From assembly GCA_026005175.1 (NCBI GenBank), contig BPKO01000005.1, positions 62,001-126,000 of the forward strand: a stretch of DNA of 64,000 nucleotides, read 5' to 3'. This stretch comes from Candidatus Tectimicrobiota bacterium. GTDB taxonomy: Bacteria > Tectomicrobia > Entotheonellia > Entotheonellales > Entotheonellaceae. Position numbers and translations under genes: made by a program. The notes beneath the pieces are model-generated. The model was given only the letters and a program-made list of their open reading frames with translations, did not search any database and was not told the origin of the DNA. Shown here piece by piece: positions 9,237 to 18,194 of this stretch; positions within the stretch are counted from its first letter, which is position 1; every line of letters starts with the position of its first letter.

Positions 9237-9267
9237 GCCGCAGCAGCCCGCTTGGGGAGAGAGACCG

Positions 9268-11046
9268 ATGCGCGGCGCAATCTCCACGTCGACTGAAGAG
9301 GGCTATGGCCGCGTCTACGACGCCCGGGTGATGCGGCGCCTATGGCCGTTTGCCGCCCGCTACAAGGTCAGCCTGCTCTTGGCAGTGGCCTGCATGCTGG
9401 GCAGCCTCGGCAGCAGCCTGCTTGCTCCTTACCTCGTCAAGCTGGGCATCGACGGAGCGGTGGCTCGTGGTGATGCCGCCCGCCTCACCCTGGTGGTGCT
9501 CCTTTACCTGGGCAACGCCGCAGCCGGCTGGCTGCTGCAGTACGGGCAAACCCTGCTGGCCACCCGCACTGCGCAGCGGGTGCTACTCGACTTGCGGCGC
9601 GCCCTCTTTGACCACCTGCTGCGGCTCGACCTGGGGTTCTACCAGCGCCATGCCGTAGGGCAGTTGATGTCGCGCGTGCACAACGACGTGGGCACGCTGC
9701 AGGACCTCTTTAGCGGCGGCCTGCTCACCACGGTGGCCGACCTGGTGCTGCTTGGGGGCATCGTGGCGGTGCTCTTTGCCCTTCAGCCCCGTCTTGCCCT
9801 GTTCACCTGCGCGGCCTTGCCGGCGGCAGGGCTCCTGACGGCCCTGTGGCGCCCGCGCTCGCGCCGCGCCTTTCAGCGCGTGCGGGCCAGGCTGGCACAA
9901 GTCAATGCCCACTTGCAGGAAGCCATCGCCGGCGTGCGCGTGGTGCAGGGCTTGGCTTGCGAGGCGGCCACGCAGCGGCGCTTCGCCCAAGTCAACGAGG
10001 GCTATCTCGCCAGCAACCTGCACGCCGCACGTCTCACCGCCTTGCTCTTTCCCGGCATGGAACTGCTCAGCGGCCTCACCGTGGCGCTGCTTGTGGTGGC
10101 CGGCGGCACCCTGGTCCTGGAGAGGCACCTGAGCGCCGGGGGCCTGGTGGCTTTTGTTCTCTATGCCTACCGCGTTTTCGATCCCCTGCGCGACCTCAGC
10201 TTCCGCTGGAACTACCTGCAGCTGGCCATGGCCTCGGGAGAGCGGATTGTCGCGCTGCTTGACACCCCGGCCGGGGTGCCCGAAGCACGCCGGCCGGTGG
10301 TGCTGCCCCGCCTGCGTGGCGAGGTGGCCTTCCACCGCGTCAGCTTCCACTACCGCCCCGGGGTGCCGGTGCTGCAAGACGTGTCGCTGCACGTTCCCGC
10401 CGGCCAGTGCGTGGCCCTGGTGGGGCGCACCGGCGCCGGCAAGACCACCCTCGTGCACTTGCTGGCGCGCTTTTACGACGTGACCTCTGGGGCAATTACC
10501 CTCGACGGCGTCGACGTGCGGCAGCTGTCCCGCGCCTGCCTGCGCCGGCAGCTGGTGCTGGTGCCGCAGGAGCCGTTTCTCTTTAGCGGCACGGTGCGCG
10601 ACAACCTGCGCTTTGGCCGCCCGGGAGCCCGCGACGCCGAGCTGGAGGCGGCGGCGCGGGCTCTCGGCGTCCACGAGCTCATTGAGCGCCTGCCCCAAGG
10701 CTACGACACCCCGGTGCACGAGCGCGGCGTGCGGCTCAGCCAGGGCCAGCGCCAGCTCCTCTGCCTGGTGCGTGCCTTGCTTGCCGACCCGCGCCTGCTC
10801 TTGCTCGATGAAGCCACCGCCAGCCTCGACGCCGAAAGCGAGCGGCTGGTGCGCCAGGCGCTGGCGGCACTGCGGCGCGGCCGCACCACCTTTGTCATTG
10901 CCCACCGCCTGGCTACGGTGCAGCTGGCCGACCGCATCGTCGTTCTCGACCAGGGCCGCGTGGTCGAAGACGGCACCCACGCTGAGCTATTGCAGCGCCA
11001 GGGGCTGTACGCCCAGCTTTACGCCCGCAGCCTGCTCGTTTCCTGA
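9268..11046 (+). CDS. ABC exporter half-transporter, catalytically canonical subunit
   Basis: A 592-residue half-transporter with six membrane helices and a nucleotide-binding domain: Walker A GRTGAGKTT near 386, signature LSQGQRQ, Walker B LLLLDEATASLD near 511 with the catalytic Glu, and H-loop IAHRL. It therefore supplies the competent hydrolysis site complementing the preceding subunit. The ATG at 9268 follows GGGAGAGAG; the upstream extension of the frame lies inside the previous gene and is not conserved. It ends the operon, and a new promoter follows for the TRAP receptor gene. Confidence 0.92.
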   Translation: MRGAISTSTEEGYGRVYDARVMRRLWPFAARYKVSLLLAVACMLGSLGSSLLAPYLVKLGIDGAVARGDAARLTLVVLLYLGNAAAGWLLQYGQTLLATRTAQRVLLDLRRALFDHLLRLDLGFYQRHAVGQLMSRVHNDVGTLQDLFSGGLLTTVADLVLLGGIVAVLFALQPRLALFTCAALPAAGLLTALWRPRSRRAFQRVRARLAQVNAHLQEAIAGVRVVQGLACEAATQRRFAQVNEGYLASNLHAARLTALLFPGMELLSGLTVALLVVAGGTLVLERHLSAGGLVAFVLYAYRVFDPLRDLSFRWNYLQLAMASGERIVALLDTPAGVPEARRPVVLPRLRGEVAFHRVSFHYRPGVPVLQDVSLHVPAGQCVALVGRTGAGKTTLVHLLARFYDVTSGAITLDGVDVRQLSRACLRRQLVLVPQEPFLFSGTVRDNLRFGRPGARDAELEAAARALGVHELIERLPQGYDTPVHERGVRLSQGQRQLLCLVRALLADPRLLLLDEATASLDAESERLVRQALAALRRGRTTFVIAHRLATVQLADRIVVLDQGRVVEDGTHAELLQRQGLYAQLYARSLLVS

Positions 11047-11058
11047 GGTGCTCAACGC

Positions 11059-11087
11059 TTGATACGGAGGTCGGCTGAAACTAAAAT
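11059..11087 (+). promoter_or_regulatory. Candidate promoter of the TRAP receptor gene
   Basis: TTGATA at 11059-11064 and TAAAAT at 11082-11087 lie 17 bp apart. This is one of the best sigma-70 matches in the window and sits 84 bp before the dctP-like start. Confidence 0.6.
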
Positions 11088-11171
11088 GGACTGCCTTCTT
11101 GAAAGTCTGAAAGAGGGCCATCCCCTACCTAGGAGGGTGGCGGGACGGTTGCTTGTAGAGGGAGGGGTGCC

Positions 11172-12290
11172 ATGAAGAGACGCGTGTCGTTGCACGCGCT
11201 GCTAGCGGTATTGGTTAGCATGCTGGTGATTGCTGGCCTCCAGCCGGTGGCGGTGGCCCAGACCAAGACGTGGAAACTGCGGATCCAGGGCAGCTGGCCC
11301 ACCGGGGCCTACGTGTTTCGCAACTTGAGAATATTTGCCGAGCAGGTGGAAAAGATGTCTGGCGGCCGGCTGGTTATCGAGCCGCTGCCGGCCGGGGCCA
11401 TCGTCGGCGCCTTCGAGGTGCTCGACGCCGCCCACCGTGGCGTCATCGACGGCGGCCATACCTGTTCCTACTATTTCATCGGCAAGCACAAGGCGGCGAC
11501 GCTCTTTACCGGAGCGCCCGGGGGTCCTTTTGGCATGGACTTCCTCGACTTTTTCGGCTGGATGTACTACGGCGGCGGCTGGGAGCTGCTGCAGGAGCTC
11601 TACCAGAAAGTCATCGGGCTCAACATCGTGGCCTTTCCCATGATCCCCTCGGGACCGCAGGCGATGGGCTGGTTCAAGAAGCCCATTAGCGGGGTGGCCG
11701 ACCTCAAGGGCCTGAAGTACCGCGTGCCGGGCATCGCCGGGGACGTCTACAAAGAGATGGGCATGTCCATCGTCGTGCTGCCGGGAGCCGAAATCGTGCC
11801 CGCTGCCGAGCGCGGCGTCATCGACGCCACCGAATGGGCGGTGCCGGCCGAGGACGTCAGCTTGGGCATCCACGACATCTGGAAGACTTTTTACACGCCG
11901 GGAATGCACGAGCCTACCACCACCTGCGAGCTGCAGCTGAGCAAGGCGGTGTGGGACCAGCTGCCTGCCGACCTGCAGCAGATCCTCAAGACGGCGACCG
12001 CGGCCATGTACATGCACTGGTGGGCCCTGCTCACCAAAGCGAGTGCCGAGACGCTCAAGGAAATGGTCGAGAAGCACGGGGTCAAAGTCTACAAGACGCC
12101 GCGCGACATCTACCCGGAGTTTCTGAAGGTGTGGGACCGGCTGGCCGCGCAGGAAGCGGCCAAAGACCCCTTCTTCAAGAAAGTGCTCGACTCGCAGCGG
12201 CAGTACGCGGCGCTCGTGGTGCCCTACCGGCGCCTGTGGAACGACGCCCTGCGCTTTGCTGCCGACTACTACTGGCCTGAAGAGAAGTAA
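11172..12290 (+). CDS. TRAP transporter solute-binding protein (DctP type)
   Basis: A 372-residue periplasmic receptor with a Sec signal peptide (MKRRVSLHALLAVLV..., cleavage after VAVAQ near 30). The DctP-family pattern follows: WKLRIQGSWPTG, FAEQVEKMSGGRL, the region around GLKYRVPGIAGDVYKEMG with the carboxylate-binding Arg, and the ERGVIDATEW segment. Such proteins capture organic acids for a sodium-driven TRAP permease. No DctQ or DctM gene lies beside it, and it stands as a single unit between its own promoter and a strong hairpin. The ligand is unknown; the WYYGGGWE-like aromatic-rich segment resembles receptors for 2-oxo or aromatic acids. Confidence 0.88.
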   Translation: MKRRVSLHALLAVLVSMLVIAGLQPVAVAQTKTWKLRIQGSWPTGAYVFRNLRIFAEQVEKMSGGRLVIEPLPAGAIVGAFEVLDAAHRGVIDGGHTCSYYFIGKHKAATLFTGAPGGPFGMDFLDFFGWMYYGGGWELLQELYQKVIGLNIVAFPMIPSGPQAMGWFKKPISGVADLKGLKYRVPGIAGDVYKEMGMSIVVLPGAEIVPAAERGVIDATEWAVPAEDVSLGIHDIWKTFYTPGMHEPTTTCELQLSKAVWDQLPADLQQILKTATAAMYMHWWALLTKASAETLKEMVEKHGVKVYKTPRDIYPEFLKVWDRLAAQEAAKDPFFKKVLDSQRQYAALVVPYRRLWNDALRFAADYYWPEEK

Positions 12291-12298
12291 GAGCAGAA

Positions 12299-12327
12299 CG
12301 CCCCGGGGCCTTGCAGGTCCCGGGGCG
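12299..12327. terminator. Strong hairpin between dctP-like and moeB-like genes
   Basis: The arms 12299-12310 and 12316-12327 pair over 12 positions (one G-U) around a 5-base loop. The stem is very GC-rich, has no U tract, and lies between convergent genes, so it can serve both strands. Confidence 0.65.
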
Positions 12328-12338
12328 TGCGAGGCGAG

Positions 12339-13529
12339 TCAAGTACTGGCCGCGGCGGGTTCTGGGGCGCGCAGCCCGCAGAACGCCTCGTAGTCGATGA
12401 GCTCGGTGATGGTGGGGTTATCCCCGCACAGGGCGCAGGCCGGATCGCGGCGGATGCGCACCTCGCGGAAGCGCATGCTCAGCGCGTCGTACATGAGCAG
12501 GCGTCCCACCAGCGGTTCCCCCTTGCCGATGATCAGCTTGATGGTCTCCGTGGCCTGAATCAGCCCAATGATCCCGGGCAAAACTCCCAGGACACCGGCT
12601 TCCCCTCACGAAGGCACCATGCCGGGCGGCGGCGGCGTGGGGAAGAGGCAGCGGTAGCACGGCCCTTCGTGGGGCTTAAAAACGCTCGCCTGCCCCTCGA
12701 ACTGAAAGATGCTGCCGTGCACCACCGGCTTGCCCAGCAGCACGGCGGCATCGTTGACCAGGTAGCGGGTCGGGAAGTTGTCGCAGCCATCGACGATGAT
12801 GTCGTAGTCCTGGAAGATGGCCATCACGTTGTCCGCCGTCAGGCGCTCGGGATACTGGCGCACCTGCACGTCGGGGTTGAGGGCGTTGATGGCGATGCGC
12901 GCCGACTCGGTCTTGGGCATGCCGACGCGGTCGGTGGTGTGCAGCACCTGCCGCTGCAGGTTGGAGATCTCCACGGCGTCGGCATCCACGATGCCCAGCG
13001 TGCCCACGCCGGCCGCAGCCAGGTAGAGCGCCGCCGGCGAGCCCAGGCCGCCGGCTCCCACCAGCAGCACTTTGGCATCAAGCAGCTTGCTCTGCCCCTT
13101 CTCGCCGATTTCGTTGAGCAGGAAGTGGCGGCTGTAGCGCTCGAGCTGCTCGGGGGTGAACTGGCGGTCGCGCACCACCGGATACCCCGACTCCTTCCAG
13201 CGCGTGATGCCGCCGGCCATCGAATAGACGCGCTGGTAGCCCATCTCGCGCAGGGCCTTGGCGGCCAGCAGCGAGCGTGCCCCGCCGGCGCAGTAAACGA
13301 CGATTTCCTTGTCCGGGTCGGGGATCTTGCTAGTCACCTGGAACTCGAGAAAGCCGCGCGGGATGGAGATGGCGCCCTCGATGTAACCACTGCGCACCTC
13401 GTCCTTTTCCCGCACGTCGAGCAGGATAAAGTCCTCGCCGCGCTGGCGGCGTTCGGCCACTTCCTCAACCGTCAGCTCCGGCACCTCGCGCCGGGCCTCC
13501 TCGAGGAAGTCCTGAGGTCTCTTGGCCAT
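12339..13529 (-). CDS. moeB: Rhodanese-ThiF/MoeB fusion with selenocysteine codon
   Basis: A 396-residue protein if TGA at 12608-12606 is read as Sec308. The N-terminal rhodanese domain (1-115) has active Cys80 in VVYCAGGARS. The ThiF/MoeB adenylation domain follows, with GAGGLGS at 158-164, a zinc site C291/C294 and C364/C367, and MVPS-Sec-GEAGVLGV where homologues have PSCAEAGVLG. In ThiF-type enzymes that Cys (Cys184 in E. coli ThiF) is the sulfur/acyl-transfer residue. It should adenylate and sulfurate a ThiS/MoaD-like carrier. The domain order is the reverse of MoeZ. The start ATG follows GAGGAGG. The frame is unbroken on both sides of the TGA. A plain annotator would split it in two. 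Confidence 0.85.
12572..12592 (-). promoter_or_regulatory. SECIS-like hairpin in the moeB-like mRNA
   Basis: In the mRNA, 20 nt after the UGA, a 7-bp stem (12592-12586 with 12578-12572, one G-U pair) closes a 7-nt loop AGUUUUG with G at loop position 2. Distance, stem and loop fit the published bacterial SECIS consensus (apical loop 16-37 nt after UGA, G among the first two loop bases). Confidence 0.7.
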
Positions 13530-13588
13530 AGACACCTCCTCTGCTTGCGTTGCCGCCTGACTCGGACGCCGAGCCAGGGTACTGTGGA

Positions 13589-13617
13589 ACACTACGGGTT
13601 CTGCTAAAAAATATCAA
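13589..13617 (-). promoter_or_regulatory. Candidate promoter of the moeB-like gene
   Basis: On the minus strand TTGATA (13617-13612) and TAGTGT (13594-13589) are spaced by 17 bp, 60 bp before the start codon. Confidence 0.35.
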
Positions 13618-13678
13618 GTCCGGCGCTGGGCGCAAAGCGAGAACTCTCCCGCGCTGGCCGGTTATTCCCAGAGGTGTC

Positions 13679-13707
13679 TTGACGCCACGGCGCGGCGGGG
13701 CTAGCAT
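13679..13707 (+). promoter_or_regulatory. Candidate promoter of the 2-oxoacid dehydrogenase operon
   Basis: TTGACG (13679-13684) and TAGCAT (13702-13707) are 17 bp apart and 58 bp before the E1 alpha start. Confidence 0.4.
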
Positions 13708-13764
13708 GGAGGCGGCGCGCCACGGAAGGGCGTGGCAGCTCGTTCATCAGAGGAGACCGAGGTT

Positions 13765-14748
13765 ATGGCGATTGCGACGCTATCGGCGGAAAAGCTCCTG
13801 GCCATGTATACCTGCATGTGGCGCATCCGCCTCTTTGAAGAGGAAGCCGAGTACCAGTCAAGCCAGGGCAAAGTCCTCGGCGCCCTGCACACTTACATCG
13901 GCGAAGAGGCGGTGGCCGTGGGGGTGTGCAGCCACCTGCAGCCCACCGACTATATTACCAGCACCCACCGCGGCCACGGCCACTGCATTGCCAAGGGGGC
14001 GGACCTCAAGCGCATGATGGCCGAGCTCTTCGGGCGCCTCACCGGCTACTGCAAGGGCAAAGGCGGTTCGATGCACATCGCCGATTTTTCGATCGGCATG
14101 CTGGGGGCCAACGGCATCGTGGCCGGCGGCTTCGGGCTGGCCACCGGGGCCGGACTGGCGGCCCAGCTGCGCGGCAGCGGCCAGGTGGCCGTCTGCTTCT
14201 TTGGCGATGGGGCGGCCAATCGCGGCCCCTTCCACGAAAACATCAACCTGGCGGCGGTGTGGCGCCTGCCGGTGGTGTACGTGTGCGAAAACAACCAGTA
14301 CGCGCAGTGGACGCCGCAGAGCGAGGTGACGCTGGTCACCGACATCGCCAACATGGCGCCGGCCTACGGCATCCCCGGGGTGCAGGTGGACGGCATGGAC
14401 GTGCTGGCCGTCTACGAGGCGGCAGGGGAGGCGATTGCCCGGGCGCGCCGGGGCGAGGGGCCGACGCTGCTTGAGTGCAAGACGTACCGTTTCCACGGCC
14501 ACAACTTCGGCGACCCGCAGCTCTACCGCACGCGCGAGGAAATCGCCGAGTGGATGGAAAAGCGCGACCCCATCAAGCGCCTGGCGGCTTACCTGCGCGC
14601 GCAGGGACTGCTCAGCGACGCGCAGGACGAGGCCATCCAGCAGCAGGTGCGGGAGGAAATCGAGGCGGCGGTGCGCTTTGCCGAAGAGAGCCCCTATCCG
14701 CCGCCGGACGAGCTTTACAAGGACGTGTACTCCTACGTGGTGACTTAG
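13765..14748 (+). CDS. acoA: 2-oxoacid (pyruvate/acetoin) dehydrogenase E1 alpha
   Basis: A 327-residue thiamin-diphosphate subunit. The ThDP/Mg motif runs from GDGAANRGPFHENINLAA (GDG near 150) to VYVCENN. STHRGHGHCIAKG and GKGGSMHI are the usual pyruvate/acetoin/branched-chain E1 alpha signatures. It decarboxylates a 2-oxoacid (or acetoin) with E1 beta and passes the acyl group to E2 lipoate. The compact length and split alpha/beta form favour the PdhA/AcoA type over E. coli AceE. The ATG at 13765 follows AGAGGAGACC. It is the first gene of an E1a-E1b-E2-Nudix operon with gaps of 10-16 bp. Confidence 0.9.
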   Translation: MAIATLSAEKLLAMYTCMWRIRLFEEEAEYQSSQGKVLGALHTYIGEEAVAVGVCSHLQPTDYITSTHRGHGHCIAKGADLKRMMAELFGRLTGYCKGKGGSMHIADFSIGMLGANGIVAGGFGLATGAGLAAQLRGSGQVAVCFFGDGAANRGPFHENINLAAVWRLPVVYVCENNQYAQWTPQSEVTLVTDIANMAPAYGIPGVQVDGMDVLAVYEAAGEAIARARRGEGPTLLECKTYRFHGHNFGDPQLYRTREEIAEWMEKRDPIKRLAAYLRAQGLLSDAQDEAIQQQVREEIEAAVRFAEESPYPPPDELYKDVYSYVVT

Positions 14749-14764
14749 CAAGAAGGACCGGCCC

Positions 14765-15736
14765 ATGCCCAAAGTGAGCTTTCGCGAAGCCATCCGCGAC
14801 GCCCTGCTCGAAGAGATGGAGCGGGACGAAAGCATCTTCATCCTGGGCGAAGACGTCATTGCCCACGGCGGCCCCTACGCCGTCACCCGCGGCATTTACG
14901 AGAAGTTTCCGCACCGCATCCGGCAGACGCCCATTTCCGAGGCGGCCATCGTGGGCACCGCGGTGGGCGCCGCCCTGTGCGGCGTGCGTCCGGTGGCCGA
15001 AATCATGTACGTCGACTTCGTCACTTGCGCCATGGACGAAGTGGTGAACCAGATGGCCAAGATCCGCTACATGTTCGGGGGGCAGACGGACGTGCCGGTG
15101 GTGCTGCGCCTGCCTTCGGGCTCGGCGCGCCTTATCGCCGCCCAGCACTCGCAGGCGCTCGAGGCCTGGTTCGTGCACGTGCCCGGCCTGCAGGTGGTGG
15201 TGCCTTCCACCCCTTACGATGCCAAGGGACTGATGAAGACCGCCCTGCGGGGCCGGGATCCGGTGATTTACATCGAGTACAAGCGCCTCTACAGCCAAGA
15301 AGGGGAGGTCCCCGAAGGCGACTACACCATTCCCTTTGGCCAGGCCGATATCAAGCGCGAAGGCCGCGACGTCACCATCGTGGCCACCGGCCCGATGGTG
15401 GGCAAAGCCCTGGAAGCGGCAGAAATCCTGGCCCAGGAAGGCATCGAGGTGGAAGTCGTAGACCCGCGCACCCTGGTGCCGCTGGATAAAGAGACCATCT
15501 TTGCCTCGGTACACAAAACCAACCGCGTCATCGTCACCGACGAAGAGGCCAAGCGCGCCGGCACCAGCGCCGAGATCGCCGCGCTGATTGCCGAGGAGTG
15601 CTTCGACGCCCTTGACGCCCCGGTCAAGCGCGTGGCGGCGGCCAACGTGCCCATGCCGTTTAGCCCCGAGCTGGAAAAGCTGGTGGTGCCCAAAGCCGAG
15701 CACCTGGTGGCGGCGGTGCGGGAGCTGCTGGGCTAG
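14765..15736 (+). CDS. acoB: 2-oxoacid (pyruvate/acetoin) dehydrogenase E1 beta
   Basis: A 323-residue transketolase-like beta subunit. Clear signatures are FILGEDVIAHGGPYAVTRG near 22-40, ISEAAIVGTAVGAAL, MYVDFVTCAMDEVVNQ and the C-terminal transketolase domain with VEVVDPRTLVPLD. It completes the ThDP active site with the product of the gene 16 bp upstream. The length is normal. The E2 gene follows after 12 bp. No dihydrolipoamide dehydrogenase (E3) gene is present here, so E3 must be shared from elsewhere. Confidence 0.92.
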   Translation: MPKVSFREAIRDALLEEMERDESIFILGEDVIAHGGPYAVTRGIYEKFPHRIRQTPISEAAIVGTAVGAALCGVRPVAEIMYVDFVTCAMDEVVNQMAKIRYMFGGQTDVPVVLRLPSGSARLIAAQHSQALEAWFVHVPGLQVVVPSTPYDAKGLMKTALRGRDPVIYIEYKRLYSQEGEVPEGDYTIPFGQADIKREGRDVTIVATGPMVGKALEAAEILAQEGIEVEVVDPRTLVPLDKETIFASVHKTNRVIVTDEEAKRAGTSAEIAALIAEECFDALDAPVKRVAAANVPMPFSPELEKLVVPKAEHLVAAVRELLG

Positions 15737-15748
15737 AGGGGGCAAGCG

Positions 15749-16962
15749 ATGGCCATCACCTTTGGCATGCCCAGCCTGGGGCATACCATGGAAAAGGGCA
15801 AGGTGGTCGAGTGGCTCAAGCAGGAAGGCGAGCCGGTGCGCAAGGGCGAGCCGCTGGTGGTGATCGAAACCGACAAGGTGATCACCGAAGTCGAGGCGCC
15901 GGCCGACGGGGTGGTGCTCAAGCTGCTGGTGGCGCCTGAGGAAGAGCGCCCTATCGGCGCGCCGCTGGCGGTGCTGGGTGCTCCCGGCGAGCACCTGAGC
16001 CCAGAGGAGCTGGCAGCCTTGCTCGCCAAAGCCGGTGCGCCCGCGGCGCCCGCGGGGCCGGCGCCTGCCCCGCCACCGCCTGCCCCGGCGGCGCCGCGTG
16101 AGGCGGCAGAGCGCCTGAAAATTTCCCCGGTGGCGCGCAAGCTGGCCGAGGAGCTAGGGATCGACCCCACGACGCTGCAGGGCACCGGGGCCCTGGGGGG
16201 CGCATTACCAAAGACGACGTGCTGCGTGCTGCCGAGGCGGCCAAAGCCGCCCCGGCCCCGCCGCCGCTGTCGGTGGCCCGCACCCTTCCCCTGCGCGGCA
16301 TCCGCGGCCGGGTGGCCGAGCGCATGGCGCAGAGCTGGCACACCATCCCGCGGGTGACCGAGGTGGTACAAGTAGACATGAGCGCCACCGTGGCCTTTCG
16401 CGAGGCCATGCTTCCCCAGTGGGAGCAGCAGTATGGGGTGCGCGTGTCGCTCAACGACATGCTCACCAAAGCGGTGGCGGTGGCCCTGCGCCGCCACCCG
16501 CGCCTCAACGCCACCCTTGTCGACAACGAGGTGCGCCTCCACGACCGCATCAATATTGGCATCGCCGTCAACCTCGACGAAGGGCTGGTGGTGCCGGTCA
16601 TCGCCCAGGCAGACGAAAAGGACCTGGGGCAGATTGCCCGCGAAACGCGGGAGCTGACGGAAAAAGCGCGCGCCGGCCGCTTGCAGCTCGCCGACGTCAG
16701 CGACGGCACCTTTACGATTACCAACCTGGGAGCGAGCGGCGTCGACTTCTTCACCCCCATCATCAACCCGCCGCAGGTGGCCATTCTCGGCGTGGGCGCG
16801 GTGCAGCGGCGGCCGGTGGTGGTGGGCGATGCCCTGGCGGTGCGGCCCACGGTCTACCTCTGCCTGGTGTTTGACCACCGCGCCCTCGACGGCCTGCCGG
16901 CGGCCAACTTCTTGCAGGAGCTGCAGCGCCTGCTGGCCCGGCCGCAGGACTTTGCCCTGTAG
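15749..16962 (+). CDS. acoC: Dihydrolipoamide acyltransferase (E2), one frameshift
   Basis: The N-terminal lipoyl domain carries the lipoylated Lys in IETDKVITEVEAP near residue 43. A Pro/Ala-rich linker (near 95-120) and the peripheral-subunit-binding segment ISPVARKLAEELGI follow. The catalytic domain ends with the FDHRALDGLPAA active-site motif. The frame breaks at about 16197 inside a run of six G. One base appears missing; on the other side ITKDDVLRAAEAAKAAP continues perfectly, so the shift is probably a sequencing error. In sum a normal E2 of about 404 residues, co-transcribed with E1 alpha and beta. Confidence 0.88.
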
Positions 16963-16972
16963 GGAGGGCGCG

Positions 16973-17620
16973 ATGGGCGATCCGCGGGTAGAAATTCTCG
17001 AGCATACCGTCTGCTATCAGGGGTTTTTTCGCATCGAGCGCTACCGCCTGCGCCACCGGCTGTTTGGCGGCGGCTGGAGCCGGGAGCTGGTGCGGGAGGT
17101 TTTCGAGCGCGGCCACGCCGCCGCCGTGCTTCCGTACGACCCTCATCTTGACCGCGTGGTGCTCGTCGAGCAGTTCCGCATCGGCGCCCTGCACGCCCCT
17201 GGTGGCCCCTGGGTGCTGGAGATCGTCGCCGGGGTCATCGACCCCGGCGAGACCCCCGAAGAGGTGGTGCGGCGCGAGGCGGAAGAAGAGGCCGGCTGTC
17301 AGGTGCAGGAGCTGGTGCCCATCTGCGAGTACCTGGTGAGCCCCGGCGGCACCTCGGAGCGGCTGACGCTGTTTTGCGGCCGGGTGGACGCCTCGCGCGC
17401 CGGCGGCATTCACGGCCGGGCCGAAGAAGGGGAAGACATCCGCGTGGTGGTCATGCCGGCAGAAGAAGCCTTTGCCCGGCTGCGCGCCGGTGAGATCCGG
17501 GCCGCCGCGCCCATCATCGCCTTGCAGTGGCTGATGCTCAACCGCGAGGCACTGCGTCGCCAGTGGGGCAGCGCGCCGCCCACTTGGCATCAAGGGCCAG
17601 AAACTCCTGCATGCCCATGA
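16973..17620 (+). CDS. nudF: Nudix hydrolase, ADP-ribose pyrophosphatase type
   Basis: A 216-residue Nudix protein. The Nudix box is complete: GVIDPGE then REAEEEAG near residues 85-108 (GX5EX7REUXEEXGU), with the upstream VVLVEQFRIG and PWVLEIVAG seen in ADP-ribose/NDP-sugar pyrophosphatases. It would hydrolyse ADP-ribose to AMP and ribose-5-phosphate. The start follows GGAGGGCGCG, 10 bp after E2. Its last 83 bp overlap the convergent PEP-mutase-like gene, and the final 25 residues look unconserved, so the tail may be recently extended. Confidence 0.88.
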   Translation: MGDPRVEILEHTVCYQGFFRIERYRLRHRLFGGGWSRELVREVFERGHAAAVLPYDPHLDRVVLVEQFRIGALHAPGGPWVLEIVAGVIDPGETPEEVVRREAEEEAGCQVQELVPICEYLVSPGGTSERLTLFCGRVDASRAGGIHGRAEEGEDIRVVVMPAEEAFARLRAGEIRAAAPIIALQWLMLNREALRRQWGSAPPTWHQGPETPACP

Positions 17621-18194
17621 GGTCAAAGACGTCGCGTACGCTGGCCATTTCGTCGAGCAGCGCCGCGGTGGTGCCCTGCGTTTTGAGGGTGCGCAGCACG
17701 CGGCAGGCCAGGGTGTAGCCGGCCAGCAGCAGGCTGCCCGGGAAAATCACCAGCTTGAAGCCGAGTTGCTCCAGCTCGGCCACCGGCAAGAGCGGCGACT
17801 TGCCGTGCTCTACGGCGTTAAAGAGCAAGGGCACGTCGAGCTCTCGCCGCACCCGCTCCATTTCCTCGCGGCTGCGCAGGGCCTCGACGAAAATCACGTC
17901 GGCCCCCGCCTCCACGTACGCCACGCAGCGCCGCAGGGTGTCGTCAAGGCCCGTAACCGCCAGGGCGTCGGTGCGGGCGATGAGCACCAGATCGGGGTCG
18001 GTGCGCGCGTCGCAGGCAGCGTGCAGCTTGCTCACCATTTCCTCGAGGGGAATCACCGTTTTGCCCTCGAGGTGGCCGCAGCGCTTGGGAAAGGTCTGGT
18101 CCTCGAGGTGCAGGGCGGCCACCCCGGCCTTTTCGTACTCGCGCACCGTGCGGTAGACGTTGAGCGGGCCACCGTAGCCGGTGTCGGCATCGGC

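Noticed and set aside
12606-12608. TGA in the moeB-like gene as an ordinary nonsense mutation
   Set aside because: It lies on a catalytic Cys position, the frame continues with conserved sequence including two zinc Cys, and a SECIS-like hairpin follows; two other genes show the same.
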